In this document: positions 1-9,900 of the stretch, piece by piece | How the letters are laid out: every line of letters begins with the position of its first letter | Position numbering within the stretch: position 1 is the first letter of the stretch | Source of the DNA: Bacillota bacterium | GTDB taxonomy: Bacteria > Bacillota > Clostridia > Christensenellales > SZUA-584 | Direction: 5' to 3' | DNA: 64,000 bases | Assembly: GCA_023410595.1 (NCBI GenBank) | Contig: JAEYPO010000030.1 | Coordinates: 133,198-197,197, forward strand | Made by a program: the position numbers and the translations under genes | The notes under the pieces: generated by a model | Told to the model about the DNA's origin: nothing | Seen by the model: only the letters and a program-made list of their open reading frames with translations | Databases searched by the model: none

Positions 1-1864
1 ATTTTCTGCGCTGACGCCGCATAGCAGTCACCAAAATCACCGCAACTGCTGCGCCTATCACCAACGCTGTGCCTACGCCTATAAACCACCAAACGTTTAT
101 GCCCAGAAAATACATCTCAAACACGCCGCCCGCCTGTGTGTTGAGCCCGTTTCCGGTATAATCAAGGTCCTCATCCAGCTTGTATATCAGATACATTGGA
201 AAATCAAAGTATTCGTTGTAGAACTTGATGCTATAATCAGCATAGAAGACAATATGGGAATTGCCGCCGGAGAGCTTGACGTCCTCATATTTACCGATTT
301 TTTCAGCGTATTTGAAAGTGTTCATACTCTGATAAGGTATATTTTTAATCCAATCCATATCTTTCTTCAGCTTTTTTTCGTTAGCATTGCTCATGAAATA
401 ATGCAAGTAGTAGCTCTCTTTGCTGATGATCTTAGAGCCCTTTACCACGCCATAATATCTGGCCAGGATAGACGGAGGAGATGGATTTTCGGAGTGAGCT
501 ACAGCGTCGGACATTACAAAGGCCGTGGCTTTTGAGATGTCGGCACTGTTTAGCTTCATGCCGTTGTTCTCGAGATAGCTCAGTATTTCATTGCGGGCAG
601 CCTTGACGAAAAAGCCGTCGGCATCCTTGGGGTTGGCTATAACAATACCTGAAAGCACATCTCCATCCGTGGGCGGCGTGGACATCAGCTTGTCATAACC
701 CGGGGTCTTCTGAGATTGTATATACGTTTTAATATCGTTCATTCCCGCGGTGTAATACGTCTCCTTAGCCTTACCGTAGAAGGTATCGTAGCTATAGGCC
801 TTGTCCACCACCACATAGCGGCGGTGGTCGCTGTTGAGCCGTACGATATAATAGCTTACGCTATTACCCAGAGCATCGGTGCCGGTGTGGGCAATATCCG
901 TGGTCAGGAAGGATATGTGGAGTTGTGCAGCGATGGCAGAATAGATCTTGCCGGCCTCGGCGGCTGCCCGCTTAAGCTCCAGCATCTTGGCGTCGTTGGG
1001 GTCGCTTTTATCAGCTGCGGTGTATTCGCACCAATCGTTATACAGCATGAGCATCTTCAGTATGTTGCCCAAATGATAGATATAGAAGGCGTTGACGCCG
1101 TCCGCCATCTGATGCTCGAAAGTATACGTATCGCAGCAACTGTCGTAATACATGCTGCAAAGAGAAGGCGACCCGCCGCTTGATTTGGTAAGATAGGCTC
1201 CGCATGAGGTCATCATGGAGCGGAGGTTAGCCTTGGGTACGGTACTCTTGAAAAAGCTGTCCAGCTCCCGGGCACGAACCTCCTCGTCGGTTATAGCCAG
1301 TATTTCGCTATAGTCGGAATACAGCCGGTCGGTCTGAGCATAAAACTCGTTTACCTTTCTTATATCGGAGGACAGCTCGGAATCGGTTATTGCACGCTTT
1401 ATCTCCTGCGTCTGTTCGTCTATCTTATGGGACAGGTCATCCAACTGCTTCTGAACCTGAGTCAGCATGTCTATCAGCCTCTCATCGGTGTCATCCCCGA
1501 ATATGCCGCCCATCAATTCTCCGAACAAGGCAGAGCCGATATCTCCAAATTTACCTAAGCCGAAATATTCGCCCAGAGAAGAAATGATAACCTCTCCCGC
1601 AGAGGCTACTATATTCGCCGTACCGACCTCCGATAGCAGAGGCTCAGCGGTATCTTTTGCTTCTTCGAATACCTCGGGCTCAGCGGTATCTTTTGCTTCT
1701 TCGGATACCTCGGGCTCAGCGGTATCTTCGGGTTCCTCAGATACCTCGGGCTCAGTGATCGTACTGTGTTCTGCGGGTGCTGCCGGTGTCTCCGCCAGCG
1801 CCGTGCATGGCAGAGACGTGATCAGCATAATCATTACAAGTATTAAGGTAATTGTTTTGTTCAT
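1..1864 (-). CDS. Surface-anchored secreted protein, cut by window edge
   Basis: The gene reads leftward from an ATG at 1864, preceded by a GAAGGGGG ribosome binding site, and is still open at base 1. The product starts with a signal peptide (MNKTITLILVMIMLITSLPC, then TALA) followed by an acidic Glu/Pro/Val repeat of 12 residues. Next come a glycine-rich stretch, a heptad-like helix (MLTQVQKQLDDLSHKIDEQ) and a long body with several Cys. The last visible residues form a membrane segment followed by a basic tail (MRRQRRK), so the stop codon is probably just outside the window. This gives about 620 residues: exported, tethered by its C-terminus. I do not recognise the family. The coiled helix could be structural or part of a membrane-active domain; nothing proves either. 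Confidence 0.8.
   Translation of the reverse strand, partial: MNKTITLILVMIMLITSLPCTALAETPAAPAEHSTITEPEVSEEPEDTAEPEVSEEAKDTAEPEVFEEAKDTAEPLLSEVGTANIVASAGEVIISSLGEYFGLGKFGDIGSALFGELMGGIFGDDTDERLIDMLTQVQKQLDDLSHKIDEQTQEIKRAITDSELSSDIRKVNEFYAQTDRLYSDYSEILAITDEEVRARELDSFFKSTVPKANLRSMMTSCGAYLTKSSGGSPSLCSMYYDSCCDTYTFEHQMADGVNAFYIYHLGNILKMLMLYNDWCEYTAADKSDPNDAKMLELKRAAAEAGKIYSAIAAQLHISFLTTDIAHTGTDALGNSVSYYIVRLNSDHRRYVVVDKAYSYDTFYGKAKETYYTAGMNDIKTYIQSQKTPGYDKLMSTPPTDGDVLSGIVIANPKDADGFFVKAARNEILSYLENNGMKLNSADISKATAFVMSDAVAHSENPSPPSILARYYGVVKGSKIISKESYYLHYFMSNANEKKLKKDMDWIKNIPYQSMNTFKYAEKIGKYEDVKLSGGNSHIVFYADYSIKFYNEYFDFPMYLIYKLDEDLDYTGNGLNTQAGGVFEMYFLGINVWWFIGVGTALVIGAAVAVILVTAMRRQRRK
1641..1757 (-). 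repeat. 36-bp tandem repeat inside the surface protein gene
   Basis: Three consecutive 36-bp units begin at 1641, 1677 and 1713, with a partial fourth at 1749. Each encodes a 12-residue acidic unit of the type EVSEEAKDTAEP. The two right-hand (5' in the gene) units differ by a few bases. The unit length is a multiple of three, so copy-number change would keep the reading frame. It probably forms a flexible stalk after the signal peptide. Confidence 0.85.
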
Positions 1865-2135
1865 TAGTTTGAATACCCCCTTCTGCGAAAGTCACAAACG
1901 GATCAACCGAATTCCTATCGCTTATGTTTTTGATATTATAAGCGAGTATGCTGCACTCTGCACTGAATGTGAAAGTGAGTGAAGCTGCCTGCTGCCTTAA
2001 ACATGACCGCGGTGTTTTCTCAGTCTACAAAAACCGATGCTGTGATAGTACCGCTTCATGTAATCGAACTGAGCCAGAGTAGACGTAGTTGCCCCATGAC
2101 ATGCACAGGGAAGAAATATCGCTTAAAAACTGTTT

Positions 2136-2486
2136 TCATCTATTCTTCTCATTTTCTGTATATAATTGTCCATCCGTCTTTTGGATGGCGCGATAGCCTA
2201 ATAGAAGCGCGGGAAGCCTGTTTACAAGCTTGTATCTTGCTGCTTCGTAGTTCTTTACCGTTTCGTGGTAGATCGACCGGCTAACGCTCAGGGAAATTGC
2301 CGCCGCCGCTTCATACGGCCCGCCGCGCACCTGCGCTTGGCCATCGATGTGAAGCCGTACCTGCCGGATGGCATTTTCCACGCTCTGTTTTGCCCTCGCC
2401 AGCTCCCGATGAGCCGAAATAAACCAGATTATCACCAAACCTACCGTGCTAACCCCAGCGAGAAGCCAAGCGATCCAAGCTGTCAT
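2136..2486 (-). CDS. Small membrane protein, unknown function
   Basis: About 116 residues. I place the start at 2486 (MTAWIAWLL), because an AAAGGGGAG ribosome binding site sits just upstream; a start six codons earlier has none. There is one N-terminal membrane segment (roughly residues 4-24), then a charged helical region (HRELARAKQSVENAIRQVRL) and an Ala-rich stretch ending in LPALLLGYR. Small proteins of this layout often lie near LytTR-type regulators in clostridia (recalled, not searched). It lies downstream of the frameshifted secreted gene on the same strand, with 113 bases between them. Function unknown. Confidence 0.7.
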   Translation of the reverse strand: MTAWIAWLLAGVSTVGLVIIWFISAHRELARAKQSVENAIRQVRLHIDGQAQVRGGPYEAAAAISLSVSRSIYHETVKNYEAARYKLVNRLPALLLGYRAIQKTDGQLYTENEKNR

Positions 2487-2554
2487 GATTTCTCCCCTTT
2501 CCACAACTTATGAATAGCGCCCTTAACACGCAGCACAGCAATTTTGTTGTTCCC

Positions 2555-2587
2555 GACCCTCCGGTATCGAAACACCGCCGGAGGGTC
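2555..2587 (-). terminator. Hairpin between two minus-strand genes
   Basis: A strong inverted repeat (GACCCTCCGG pairing with CCGGAGGGTC) lies just past the stop codon of the gene ending at 2600. The loop is 13 bases. The U-tract on the minus strand is poor, so it may be a weak terminator or an mRNA-stabilising hairpin. Confidence 0.5.
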
Positions 2588-2599
2588 TCAAAACCGTGT

Positions 2600-3313
2600 T
2601 TACGGCTCCATCAATTCTACGGTGATCTCCCCGCTGACAGATGTCATCACCGCAAAATCGCTTTGGTAGGTATTGCCGAAGATGTCCGTAATCTCATATT
2701 GATAATAATAAACGCCGTCAAAGAGGGTTGCTTCCTCGGCTATGACAGGCCCCGAAACTGTAAAGCCTCCGCCCACAAAAGAAGCGTCCTCGCCGGTGGT
2801 TAGATCATAAGCCTCAAGCACGAACTCCACCTGATCGCCATCCTGCAGCTTTCTTACCTCGCGGCTGCTCATACCGGTTTCACTGTCTATACCGTCCCAA
2901 GTGCCTATGACCTCGTATTCCGCGGTATCTCTATGGTAGAGCATACGCAAATTGGTGGGTTCTGCATTGACCTGCACAGGTACGGTATAGAGTATATAAT
3001 CGTCGGTAAAGCCCAGCGCCACCATCTCGCAGAGGTTATCGTTGATAATCGTCCACACATTGAGGTAGTTATCCCAAAACTGCGTTCCCTCATCATTTTG
3101 ATTGACGTCAAAGTCGCTGCCCAGATACCAAAGGGAATTGTTCTCATCATCCTGATAGAAAAGGTTAAAAGCAACAGTGCTGACGATTTCTGCGCCGCCG
3201 GTCACATCAAGGATTATTGAGCCCTCGTCGCTAAGCGCCGTAGTGAATGAAAACGCAAAAAGAGGGCAAGCACCAAGGCTGCGGCCAATAAGAGAGGCAA
3301 TAACTTCTTCATG
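2600..3313 (-). pseudogene. Secreted protein with apparent frameshift in a T-run
   Basis: A good start lies at 3313 (ATG after AAGGAG), encoding a signal peptide MKKLLPLLLAAALVLALF. That frame then runs into a stop at about 3214. The mature protein (ending VELMEP at 2600) continues in another frame that opens upstream of residue DVTGGAEIV. Adding one T to the five-T run (plus-strand A-run 3257-3261) joins them smoothly as LALFFAFSFTTALSDEGS. The rejoined product would be about 237 residues, exported, with beta-rich segments and no membrane segment after the signal. The C-terminal part faintly resembles the domain after the catalytic part of clostripain-type (C11) peptidases, but no protease residues are present. 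It could be a base-call error, a phase-variable tract or a true loss. Confidence 0.65.
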
Positions 3314-3517
3314 AATTCTCCTTGTAGCCTATCAATTTCGAGGTGCGTTGGTCGATGCCCCACGGTACAAACATAGCAGTTTTTATTTATCAAAACCGTT
3401 TTGCACACGAACGGTGGTGTTTTTTGTTGTAAACGGTCTGAAGGAGTGACACTACACATGCTGCTTATGGTAGAATAATTAAATACAACGTACATGAATC
3501 AACGGGGTGCCCAAAAC

Positions 3518-4240
3518 ATGCGTATTGCAGTTTGTGATGATCATATAAAAGAGCTGGATGTGCTCTCAATGTTGCTGAATGACTATCGGGAGAAAACGAA
3601 AGCGTGTTTTACTTATATAACTTACTCAGATGGCGTTGCGCTTCTGGAGGATGTACGCAAAGGCGGTTTTGACTTTCTGCTTCTGGATGTTATGATGCCT
3701 CTGGTAAACGGAATGGAGATTGCACATGAAGTCAGAGAGTTTGATGAAAACATAAAGATCGCGTTTTTGACCTTGTCTCCGGAATTCGCCGTCGAAAGCT
3801 ATTCCATAGAAGCGTTTGCTTACCTGTTGAAGCCTGCCACAGCAGATAATCTCTTTCCTGTTTTGGATAAGCTGTTTCGCCTTGCTCAAAAACCGGAAGA
3901 CGGTTTGTCCGTCAAGTTCCAAAACGGCGTGGCCAACATCCCCTTTTCCAGGCTTGCCTATGTGGAAGTTATGAACAGAATGCTGTGCTTTCATTTTACG
4001 GATGGCAGTGTAAGAGAACTGGTCGCGCCGCTTTCTGAATATGAAGGTTTACTTTTACAAAGGCCGGAATTTATTCGCGTACACAGAGCGTTTATCGTCA
4101 ACCTTTGGCAAGTACAGGAGCTCCGCCCTACAGATATTCTGACTTATACGGGCAGTGTCGTGCCGGTTTCACGGCGGCTTTATGCGCAGGTACGCAAGAC
4201 ATATATGGATCAGCTATTTACGGAAAAGGGGGTTAAGTGA
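3518..4240 (+). CDS. LytTR-family response regulator
   Basis: About 240 residues. I chose the ATG at 3518 (MRIAVCDDH), since this is where receiver domains of the AgrA/LytR family start; an upstream ATG adds eight unconserved residues. The receiver domain (about 1-120) has the acidic pair CDD, the phospho-acceptor Asp in LLLDVMMP and the Lys in LLKPA. The C-terminal LytTR DNA-binding domain (about 140-240) includes RVHRAFIVNL. The kinase gene overlaps its stop codon, so the two form a translationally coupled two-component pair. Targets are unknown; the divergent secreted gene at 3313 is the closest candidate. Confidence 0.92.
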   Translation: MRIAVCDDHIKELDVLSMLLNDYREKTKACFTYITYSDGVALLEDVRKGGFDFLLLDVMMPLVNGMEIAHEVREFDENIKIAFLTLSPEFAVESYSIEAFAYLLKPATADNLFPVLDKLFRLAQKPEDGLSVKFQNGVANIPFSRLAYVEVMNRMLCFHFTDGSVRELVAPLSEYEGLLLQRPEFIRVHRAFIVNLWQVQELRPTDILTYTGSVVPVSRRLYAQVRKTYMDQLFTEKGVK

Positions 4241-5574
4241 TGACTGTCATTTTAGGCATAATTAATTATGCGTTTGTCTTATTTTATGGTACTTTTCTCA
4301 CAATAGGCTTCGCGGGTGGTTGTACCTCAAAAAAAGATCGCCACGAGGTGGCGGTGCTGAGCGTTTTCATTTTGGCGGTGCAATCACTTAGTTACTTCCT
4401 TTTGGGGTTTGAAAAAACCAGAATGCTCTATCCGCTGATTTCCCATCTCCCGCTTTTTCTTTTTTTGGTGTTTCGCTTCAAACGGCCATGGGGCATTGCG
4501 CTGGCAAGTGTTTTAACCGCATACTTCTGTTGTCAGCTGCCACGCTGGATCGGGTCGCTTACGCTTTATCTGTTTGACACAACTCTCTCTTATGAGCTGG
4601 GTTATATGCTTTCTTTGGTTCCGCTGTTTTTTCTTCTCCGGAAATATTTCGCCAAGGCGGCTTATCGGGCAATGACTTATTCCCAACGGTCGCTATGGTT
4701 ATTCGGCGGGCTTCCTTTGTTTTATTATATATTCGACTATACCACCACCGTTTATACAGATGCCTTATATACGGGCGTACGGATGGTCACCGAATTTCTT
4801 CCCGCAGCTATGGCGCTCTTTTATGTGGCGTTTGTTTCAGCCTACCATCAGGAAGTTCAACGACGAAGCAGGCTGGAAATGGATAACGCTATACTCACAG
4901 CGCAATCTGAGCGGGCCAAAAACGAAATTTTTGCGTTGCAGCAGGTGCAACAGCAGACCTCGGTTTACCGCCATGACATGCGACATCACCTCTCTCTTCT
5001 GGGCAGTTATCTTGAAGCCGGTGATATTTCCATGGCAAGCGAGTACATACGACAGGCGCAAACCGATATAGACACGATTGTACCGACACGATACTGCGAG
5101 AACAACGCTGTCAATCTAATTCTGTCTTCTTTCGCTACGAAAGCAAAGCAGCAAGATGTTGATTTCAGCGCTGAAGTCAACATCCCCGCCGCCCTGCCGC
5201 TTTCGGATACAGAGCTATGCGCATTGCTTTCCAACGGCTTGGATAATGCTGTTTACGCCGCTGCACAAATGAACGAGAGCGCGCAGCGAACGGTGCGCAT
5301 CAATTGCCAGCCGCATAAGAATAAGCTGCTCATTTATATCAGCAATCCTTACCGGGGAACTGTCACAATGCGGGAGGGATTGCCGCAAAGCACCGAACCG
5401 CAGCATGGTTTTGGCGCTAAAAGTATCAGAATGATTGCTGAAAAACGCAATGGCTACTGCGCGTTTGAAGCTGAGCAAGGGCTATTCACTTTAAAAGTCG
5501 TACTTCCGCTTTGGAGGGGACAAAATGATCCCGTTGACAAGTCTTTTTTAGCAGATTTTCGGTCAGCTAAATGA
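4240..5574 (+). CDS. GHKL sensor histidine kinase (AgrC-like)
   Basis: About 444 residues, starting at the ATG that overlaps the stop of the response regulator (a GTG three bases earlier is possible). AAGGGGG lies upstream. The N-terminal half holds about six membrane segments (residues 1-210), then a coiled linker. The phospho-acceptor region is YRHDMRHHLSLLGSY. The ATP-binding domain has the N box LLSNGLDNAV and the G box GFGAKSI, as in HATPase_c_5 kinases. This is the architecture of peptide-sensing AgrC/ComD kinases. No AgrB/AgrD-type pheromone genes are next to it, so the signal is unknown. Confidence 0.92.
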   Translation: MTVILGIINYAFVLFYGTFLTIGFAGGCTSKKDRHEVAVLSVFILAVQSLSYFLLGFEKTRMLYPLISHLPLFLFLVFRFKRPWGIALASVLTAYFCCQLPRWIGSLTLYLFDTTLSYELGYMLSLVPLFFLLRKYFAKAAYRAMTYSQRSLWLFGGLPLFYYIFDYTTTVYTDALYTGVRMVTEFLPAAMALFYVAFVSAYHQEVQRRSRLEMDNAILTAQSERAKNEIFALQQVQQQTSVYRHDMRHHLSLLGSYLEAGDISMASEYIRQAQTDIDTIVPTRYCENNAVNLILSSFATKAKQQDVDFSAEVNIPAALPLSDTELCALLSNGLDNAVYAAAQMNESAQRTVRINCQPHKNKLLIYISNPYRGTVTMREGLPQSTEPQHGFGAKSIRMIAEKRNGYCAFEAEQGLFTLKVVLPLWRGQNDPVDKSFLADFRSAK

Positions 5575-5589
5575 AGTGTCAATGGGCAC

Positions 5590-5952
5590 TTATGCGGCCT
5601 CTTGAACGTTGGTTCTAATATCGGTAGCAGAGCCATCCTCCATAAATCTGTACAGCGCGGCCGTATCCTTATCGCCGGTGGTAATTACCGTAAACGTGCG
5701 GGTAGCGTCTGGATAGCTGGTGTTATTGTCGATCCAGGTTCCGTCGTTTATATAGTACTTCCCATTGCCCATATCCTGATATTTGGGCACATGGGTATGG
5801 CCGAACACAACCACATCCACGTTTTCGTCCGGGTTTTCCAGATACTGCGCCTTTGCTTGCCCGAAATAATATTTCCAGTCCAAGGTTCCGGCTACTGCCT
5901 CAATGAAGTTGTTAGTAACCTTTACGTTATTGACCTTTTGGGTACCCCTCAC
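5590..5952 (-). pseudogene. C-terminal stump of a calcineurin-like phosphoesterase
   Basis: The frame encodes about 120 residues with the metal-binding motif VVFGHTHVPKY followed by YYINDGTWIDN, typical of the last third of metallophosphoesterases. The earlier motifs (DxH, GDxxD, GNHD) are absent. The frame is closed by a TAA about 24 bases upstream of the only GTG near its beginning. A full enzyme needs about 250 or more residues, so this is a truncated remnant and unlikely to be active. It ends convergently with the histidine kinase, 15 bases away. Confidence 0.75.
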
Positions 5953-6076
5953 CTTAAGTACAAAACAACGCGGTATATTTTATGCGAATATCCTCAGCAA
6001 TTCAAGTATATAGACAGAAAACCTGCAATGGACACAAATACCGCAATAAAAACAGGCGCTGATATACAGAATATTT

Positions 6077-6100
6077 AGCTGCTGCATGCCCGCAGCTTTT
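6077..6100 (+). terminator. Orphan terminator-like hairpin
   Basis: AGCTGC pairs with GCAGCT across a nine-base loop, followed by TTTT. No intact plus-strand gene ends here. A short open stretch ending at 6078 (..MDTNTAIKTGADIQNI) runs straight into it and may be the tail of a deleted gene. Confidence 0.4.
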
Positions 6101-6153
6101 CAGCATAACATGGAAATGTTATATACAGTATTTATTTATGTTGACTTACATAG

Positions 6154-6180
6154 TATAATATATTTATTGACCATGGTCAT
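6154..6180 (+). promoter_or_regulatory. Probable TetR promoter and operator
   Basis: A TATAAT -10 box lies at 6154-6159, with only a weak -35 (TTTATT, 6131-6136). Just downstream is a perfect 12-bp palindrome, TGACCATGGTCA (6168-6179). TTGACC/GGTCAA half-sites are typical of TetR operators, and very similar sites lie at 51028-51079 before another TetR operon. The position suggests the regulator starting at 6229 represses itself. Confidence 0.6.
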
Positions 6181-6228
6181 TGAAATTTGTTCGCAGAATT
6201 TATCTGCCTGGAATATGGTGCGGAAGAT

Positions 6229-6840
6229 ATGACGTATAACGGAGAAAACAGAAAAATACTCGCTCAATATACCAAGCAAAAGATCTTTGAGAGCGCAAAG
6301 GTATTATCCTCGTCCAGGAACTATAAAGAGGTGAGCGTAGACTCGATTGTAAAAATGGCGGGCGTTTCAAAGGGTTCATTTTATGTTTATTATGCTTCAA
6401 AGGACGCCCTTTTCGCTTCTTTGATAAATGAATACGTGACAAAAGCGGACACGGATTACAGAAGCTTTCTTGATTCCTTCCCTGACGATTCTCCGGCAGA
6501 AGTCTTATTTATCTCGCTTATTGGTAAAATAGCTGATGTGTTGATTGAGATTGGCTGTGAGAAAATACAAGTCTTATATCAGGTTCAGATCACAAAAGAT
6601 ATGGATACATATGCAGTCACAAGCTACGGCAGAGGGCTATACAAATTGTTCAGCGCCGTGCTGGAACGCGGAATAAAACGGGGAGAATTTAATACTGATA
6701 TTCCGCTTGAGGTTCTGACCAGGCACTTTATGATGGCGATCCGGGGTATTACCTATGAGTGGTGCATACGTTATCCTGACTTTGATTATAAAACGGAGGC
6801 GCTTGAGCATTTCAAACTCCTGCTGAAAGGGCTGCGTTAG
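6229..6840 (+). CDS. TetR family transcriptional regulator
   Basis: About 203 residues. I prefer the ATG at 6229 (MTYNGENRK) over a TTG 14 codons earlier, because it fits the usual TetR N-terminus. The helix-turn-helix spans about residues 10-60, with the recognition segment VDSIVKMAGVSKGSFYVYYASKDAL. The C-terminal ligand domain ends in a region (about 100-200) common to many AcrR-like regulators; its ligand cannot be read from sequence. A palindromic site in the promoter suggests autoregulation. The giant surface protein gene begins 84 bases downstream and could be co-transcribed. Confidence 0.9.
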   Translation: MTYNGENRKILAQYTKQKIFESAKVLSSSRNYKEVSVDSIVKMAGVSKGSFYVYYASKDALFASLINEYVTKADTDYRSFLDSFPDDSPAEVLFISLIGKIADVLIEIGCEKIQVLYQVQITKDMDTYAVTSYGRGLYKLFSAVLERGIKRGEFNTDIPLEVLTRHFMMAIRGITYEWCIRYPDFDYKTEALEHFKLLLKGLR

Positions 6841-6923
6841 TAAACTGCGTAATGAACCCAAATAAAAGAATTATAGGCAAGAGATGCTTAAATCATCGGC
6901 TGTACGCTAAGGAGAATCTTGAC

Positions 6924-9900
6924 ATGAGAAAAAGGTTTTTGACATTTTTATTGTGCATCGGACTGATGTCGATTTTTCTACCGCAGACTGTGCAGGCGGC
7001 AGACGACTATACCTATATTGACCAAAACGGCGAAACGAAAACGACGGAAGGCTTAACCGTTACCCCCATCACTGCCGATACCGCTACGCTGAGCAGCGGC
7101 TGGTATGTGGTAAACAGCGATGTTACCCGCAATGGCACAATTACCGTCAGCGGCAGCGCCAACCTGATTCTTGCAGACGGATATACGCTGTCGGTCACAG
7201 GCAGCAGCAGTAAAGCGGGGATCGGTGTATCAAACGGCAATTCCCTGACCATTTACGGCCAGGGAGCAGGCACAGGTACGCTGAATGCCAATGGAGGACA
7301 ATATGGCGCAGGTATTGGCGGCACCTATTGGGAACTCGGCGGAACAACCAATATCAACGGCGGCACGATTCTCGCGACAGGGGGGCAATACGGTGCGGGA
7401 ATCGGCGGAGGACATAATGCAAACGCGGGTACGACGACGATATCGGGCGGAACTGTGACGGCAACAGGCGGAGAAAACAGCGCGGGTATCGGCGGAGGGA
7501 ACAGCAATGTTTCAAATGTGGAATATGGCATTGGCGGCACCATTAACATAACCGGCGGAAATATCACGGCAAACGGCAACGGATATGGCGCGGGCATAGG
7601 CGGCGGTCTGCACGGCCAAAGCGGTACAATTTCTATCTCCGGCGGCGTTATCAATGCAACAAGCGGAGATCTGTCTGTAGCCTCAGGGGGAGCGGGTATT
7701 GGCGGCGGCGCCGGCCGGGGAGTCATAAAAATTACAATATCAGGTGGCACAGTTATTGCCACCGCCCTTGATTACGGCGCGGGCATAGGCGGCGGCAGCG
7801 GTGGCGGCGGCGGCATTATTGAGATCTCCGGAGGGAATGTCACGGCCAGCAGCCGTTACAGGGGCGCGGGCATAGGCGGCGGCAACATGGCAGGCGGCGG
7901 AACGACAACCATCAGCGGCGGTACCGTAGACGCTACATCCGGATACGGCGGAGCCGGTATCGGCGGCGGTTATCTTGCAGCCGGTGGGACAATTAATATA
8001 CAAGGCGGCGATATCACGGCCAGAGGGGGAAGTTGGGGCGCCGGTATCGGCAGCGCAGGAAATTATAATGCCGGCAATATCACCATATCCGGTGGCGTTG
8101 TAAAGGCATTTGCCGGAGACTATAATACAGGCGCATACTCAGGAAGTGCGGGTATCGGTGCGGGCGGGAACCTTGAAGCGTCGGGCCCATCGACGCATAA
8201 CGGCGGTACTATAAAAATACTTGGCGGTAATGTGACGGCCGCAGGCGCCTACAACAGCCTCGACATCGGACGGGGCCGCAACGGTATTAACGGTACGGTA
8301 TTGATAGACGAAGAGGCGATCGTCACGCTGGCGGGACAAGGAGTGGAACCGTCAGTAACGACCTTTGGTACCTGCATTATCAAAGGCGCGGGCGCAGGCG
8401 CACAGACGGGCGCTTATGAAGGCGGTATCCGGTTAGCCACAACAGTCATTGATCTTGAAGCTTCGACACTCTCAGGCGGTACGGGTTATACAGTCAGCGG
8501 CAATACCGTGACATTGTCAGGCAGCGGCAACGCATACGCGCTGGTGGGCGGCACCACCAGCCGAAACATCGCCGTCGCTTCGGGAAGCAGCGCCGATGTA
8601 ATATTGTTTGCAGCGGATATCGCGCCTGACTCCGGCTGTGCGTTCAATATGAGCGGCGCCACAGTCAATATGCGGCTAATCTCCGATAACACGCTTTCAA
8701 GCGGCGCCGGTTTTGCCGGTATACAGGCGCCATACGGTTCTGTGCTTTCAATAAACGGGCCCGGCAGCCTGACCGCCACGGGAGGCAGCAACGGCGCGGG
8801 TATAGGCGGCGGCAGCGGCATGGCAGGCGGCAGCATCTCAATTACCGGCGGAACTGTTGAAGCTGTCGGCAGCGGCGGAGGCGCAGGCGTCGGCGGCGGC
8901 AACGGCAGCGACGGCGGCACCGTGCTGGCAGACGGAGAACATACAACCTTAACGGCTACAGGCGGCGCAAATGGTTTCGATATCGGTTCGGGGAACAGCC
9001 AGATATCGGGGGGTAGTCTGACTATACAGAACCATGCGACCGTAATAATGACGCATAGCGGCACGAATGCGCTAAAGAACTACATAACGGGGACGGTTAG
9101 CGGCACCGGTTCGCAGCTTGACGCCGGGGAATACCTGGATTCTCATAAGCTGCTGACCTGTACCGGCTTCACAGCTTCGCCGTCGTCAGGTGCAAAAGCC
9201 TATGACCTCGTACAATTGACCGTGAACGTAACGGGCCTGTCGTCGGATAATGCGCAGGGAAAAATCGTTTTTTACAGCAACGGCTCGGAGATCGGACAGG
9301 CTTCCCTGAACCGTGTCGCCGACGGAAGTGCCGATGCGATGGCGGTGCGCCGCAATTGGGTCGCATTGGGCGGCACGCATACGCTGACAGCGGAATATGT
9401 CCAAGATCCGGGTTGGGACAGCTATTATATGGCCGGGGCCGGAAGTCTCACATATGAGGTTGCCCGCATTGATCAAGCCGAGCTGAGTCTTTATGGCTTG
9501 CCGAGTACTGTCACCTACGGCGACGCGTTTAACCTGTCTGCCAGCGGCGGAAGCGGCAGCGGCAGCTTAACCTACGCTGTTACGTCGGGCGACGCTGTGA
9601 CTGTCAATGCCGCAACAGGCGCTGTCACGGCGGCTAAAGCCGGCATGGCAACCGTCACGGTCACAAAAGCAGCGGACAACAATTACAACCCCAAAAGCGC
9701 TAGCGTCAATATTACAGTGAATAAGGCAACGCCGCCCTTGTTGAATTTCCCGTCCGCCGGCAGTATCACATACGGACATCCCTTGTCCGACTCTGCGCTG
9801 ACAGGCGGCACGGGAGACGGTACGTTTGCCTGGGAAAGCCCGGGAACTGTACCGCCGGTCAATAACAGCGGCTATACCGTAGTATTCACACCCAACGACA

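Noticed and set aside
716..1183. Plus-strand open frame opposite the first gene
   Set aside because: It is antisense to a clear signal-peptide protein and has no start context.
7325..9064. Long minus-strand open frames opposite the surface protein gene
   Set aside because: They are proline-rich mirror images of the Gly-rich repeats, and have no ribosome sites or recognisable content.
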